From Lachnospiraceae bacterium (lineage in GTDB: Bacteria > Bacillota > Clostridia > Lachnospirales > Lachnospiraceae): a DNA stretch of 13,654 nucleotides. Shown here piece after piece: positions 13,264-13,654 of the stretch. The notes beneath the pieces are model-generated. The model saw nothing but the letters and a program-made list of their open reading frames with translations. It did no database searches and was not told the DNA's origin. Position numbers and translations under genes: made by a program. Where the stretch lies: assembly GCA_017964745.1 (NCBI GenBank), contig JAGCRJ010000258.1:1-13654 (forward strand), in the 5' to 3' direction. How positions within the stretch are numbered: position 1 is the first letter of the stretch; the number at the start of each line of letters is the position of its first letter.

Positions 13264-13654
13264 ATGATACTTGCATTTGATGTCGGAAATACCAATATCG
13301 TCATGGGCGTCATCGACGAAGAAAAGACATACTTCCTCACCAGATTTGCCACCGATCCCGGCAAGACCCAGGTTGAATATGCGGTCCTTGTCAAGAACAT
13401 CCTTGAGATCAGGGGCATAGATCTGACCAGGATCGACGGCGGTATCATTTCTTCCGTTGTTCCTCCCCTCAACAATATCCTCAAGGAGGTCATTGAACTT
13501 CTGACCGGACATAAGGCACTGATCGTAGGCCCCGGACTTAAGAGCGGACTCAACATCGCGGTCGGCGATCCCGCCGAGCTCGGTGCGGACCTTGTCGTAG
13601 GTGCGGTCGCAGCCATCGCAAAGTACGAAGCTCCCATGCTCATCATGGACCTCG
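13264..13654 (+). CDS. coaX: Type III pantothenate kinase, 3'-truncated by the window
   Basis: This enzyme performs the first step of coenzyme A synthesis: ATP-dependent phosphorylation of pantothenate to 4'-phosphopantothenate in the cytoplasm. The first 130 of about 255 residues are present. The N-terminal 'AFDVGNTNI' (4-12) is the ASKHA-family phosphate-binding motif with D6. 'SSVVPPL' (63-69) and 'GPGLKSGLNI' (89-98) are typical of CoaX, and 'ELGADLVVGAVAA' (105-117) holds the conserved GAD with the catalytic Asp109. The window ends just before the expected second 'DxGT' phosphate motif ('LIMDL' at 126-130). The ribosome binding site AAGGAG (13252-13257) precedes the ATG. Together with the upstream S component it forms an uptake-and-trapping pair for pantothenate. 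Confidence 0.95.
   Translation, partial: MILAFDVGNTNIVMGVIDEEKTYFLTRFATDPGKTQVEYAVLVKNILEIRGIDLTRIDGGIISSVVPPLNNILKEVIELLTGHKALIVGPGLKSGLNIAVGDPAELGADLVVGAVAAIAKYEAPMLIMDL

Noticed and set aside
12440..13276. Long open frame on the minus strand (278 codons) opposite the S-component gene
   Set aside because: Its product is rich in Ser, Asp, Glu and Gly with no recognisable domain, it covers the promoter, leader and terminator of the plus-strand genes, and it is the expected by-product of the plus-strand codon bias.
1..13654. Mobile elements, CRISPR arrays, tRNA/rRNA genes and prophage
   Set aside because: I found no transposase, integrase, regularly spaced repeats, tRNA-like cloverleaf or rRNA sequence on either strand by reading.

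Overview
The window looks like an ordinary chromosomal segment of an anaerobic Gram-positive bacterium of the class Clostridia. A Lachnospiraceae-like gut or rumen organism is my best guess. The reasons are strong AGGAGG-type ribosome binding sites, tightly packed same-strand operons, an ABC sugar importer beside a YesM/YesN-type two-component system, a ferredoxin-dependent 2-oxoacid oxidoreductase, and an ECF-type vitamin transporter with a type III pantothenate kinase. All convincing genes lie on the + strand. I saw no insertion sequence, tRNA, rRNA, CRISPR array or phage gene.

Region 1 (1-5496) is a carbohydrate uptake and sensing block. It holds the 3' part of an extracellular solute-binding protein, two MalF/MalG-type permeases, a sensor histidine kinase and an AraC-type response regulator. 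No ATPase is encoded here, so the importer probably uses a shared MsmX-like ATPase from elsewhere. A large GNRA-capped stem-loop separates the binding-protein gene from the permeases and probably skews expression toward the binding protein.

Region 2 (5555-9476) is a five-gene operon. Its first four genes encode a four-subunit pyruvate (or related 2-oxoacid):ferredoxin oxidoreductase in the order gamma, delta, alpha, beta. The fifth gene, 10 bases after the beta subunit and with a strong ribosome binding site, encodes a protein resembling a bifunctional cobalamin-pathway methyltransferase (CbiE/CbiT, CobL). It has lost the first half of CbiE and has an eroded SAM-binding loop. No cobalamin gene lies nearby. 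This is the most unusual item in the window.

Region 3 (9477-12336) is a two-gene cassette for acyl modification of an exported or surface polymer: a membrane-bound O-acyltransferase (GTG start at 9602) and a membrane-anchored SGNH-hydrolase-like partner. Its putative promoter carries a perfect tandem repeat, TCTTAAG-N4-TCTTAAG, upstream of TATAAT. This resembles operators of OmpR/PhoB-family regulators such as CiaR. An 8-bp perfect hairpin follows the -10 element.

Region 4 (12337-13654) is a pantothenate/coenzyme A block. An extended -10 promoter and a structured leader of about 108 nt precede an ECF-transporter substrate-binding (S) component, probably PanT. A strong UUCG-type-tetraloop terminator sits between it and the 5' part of coaX, so coaX expression probably depends on read-through.
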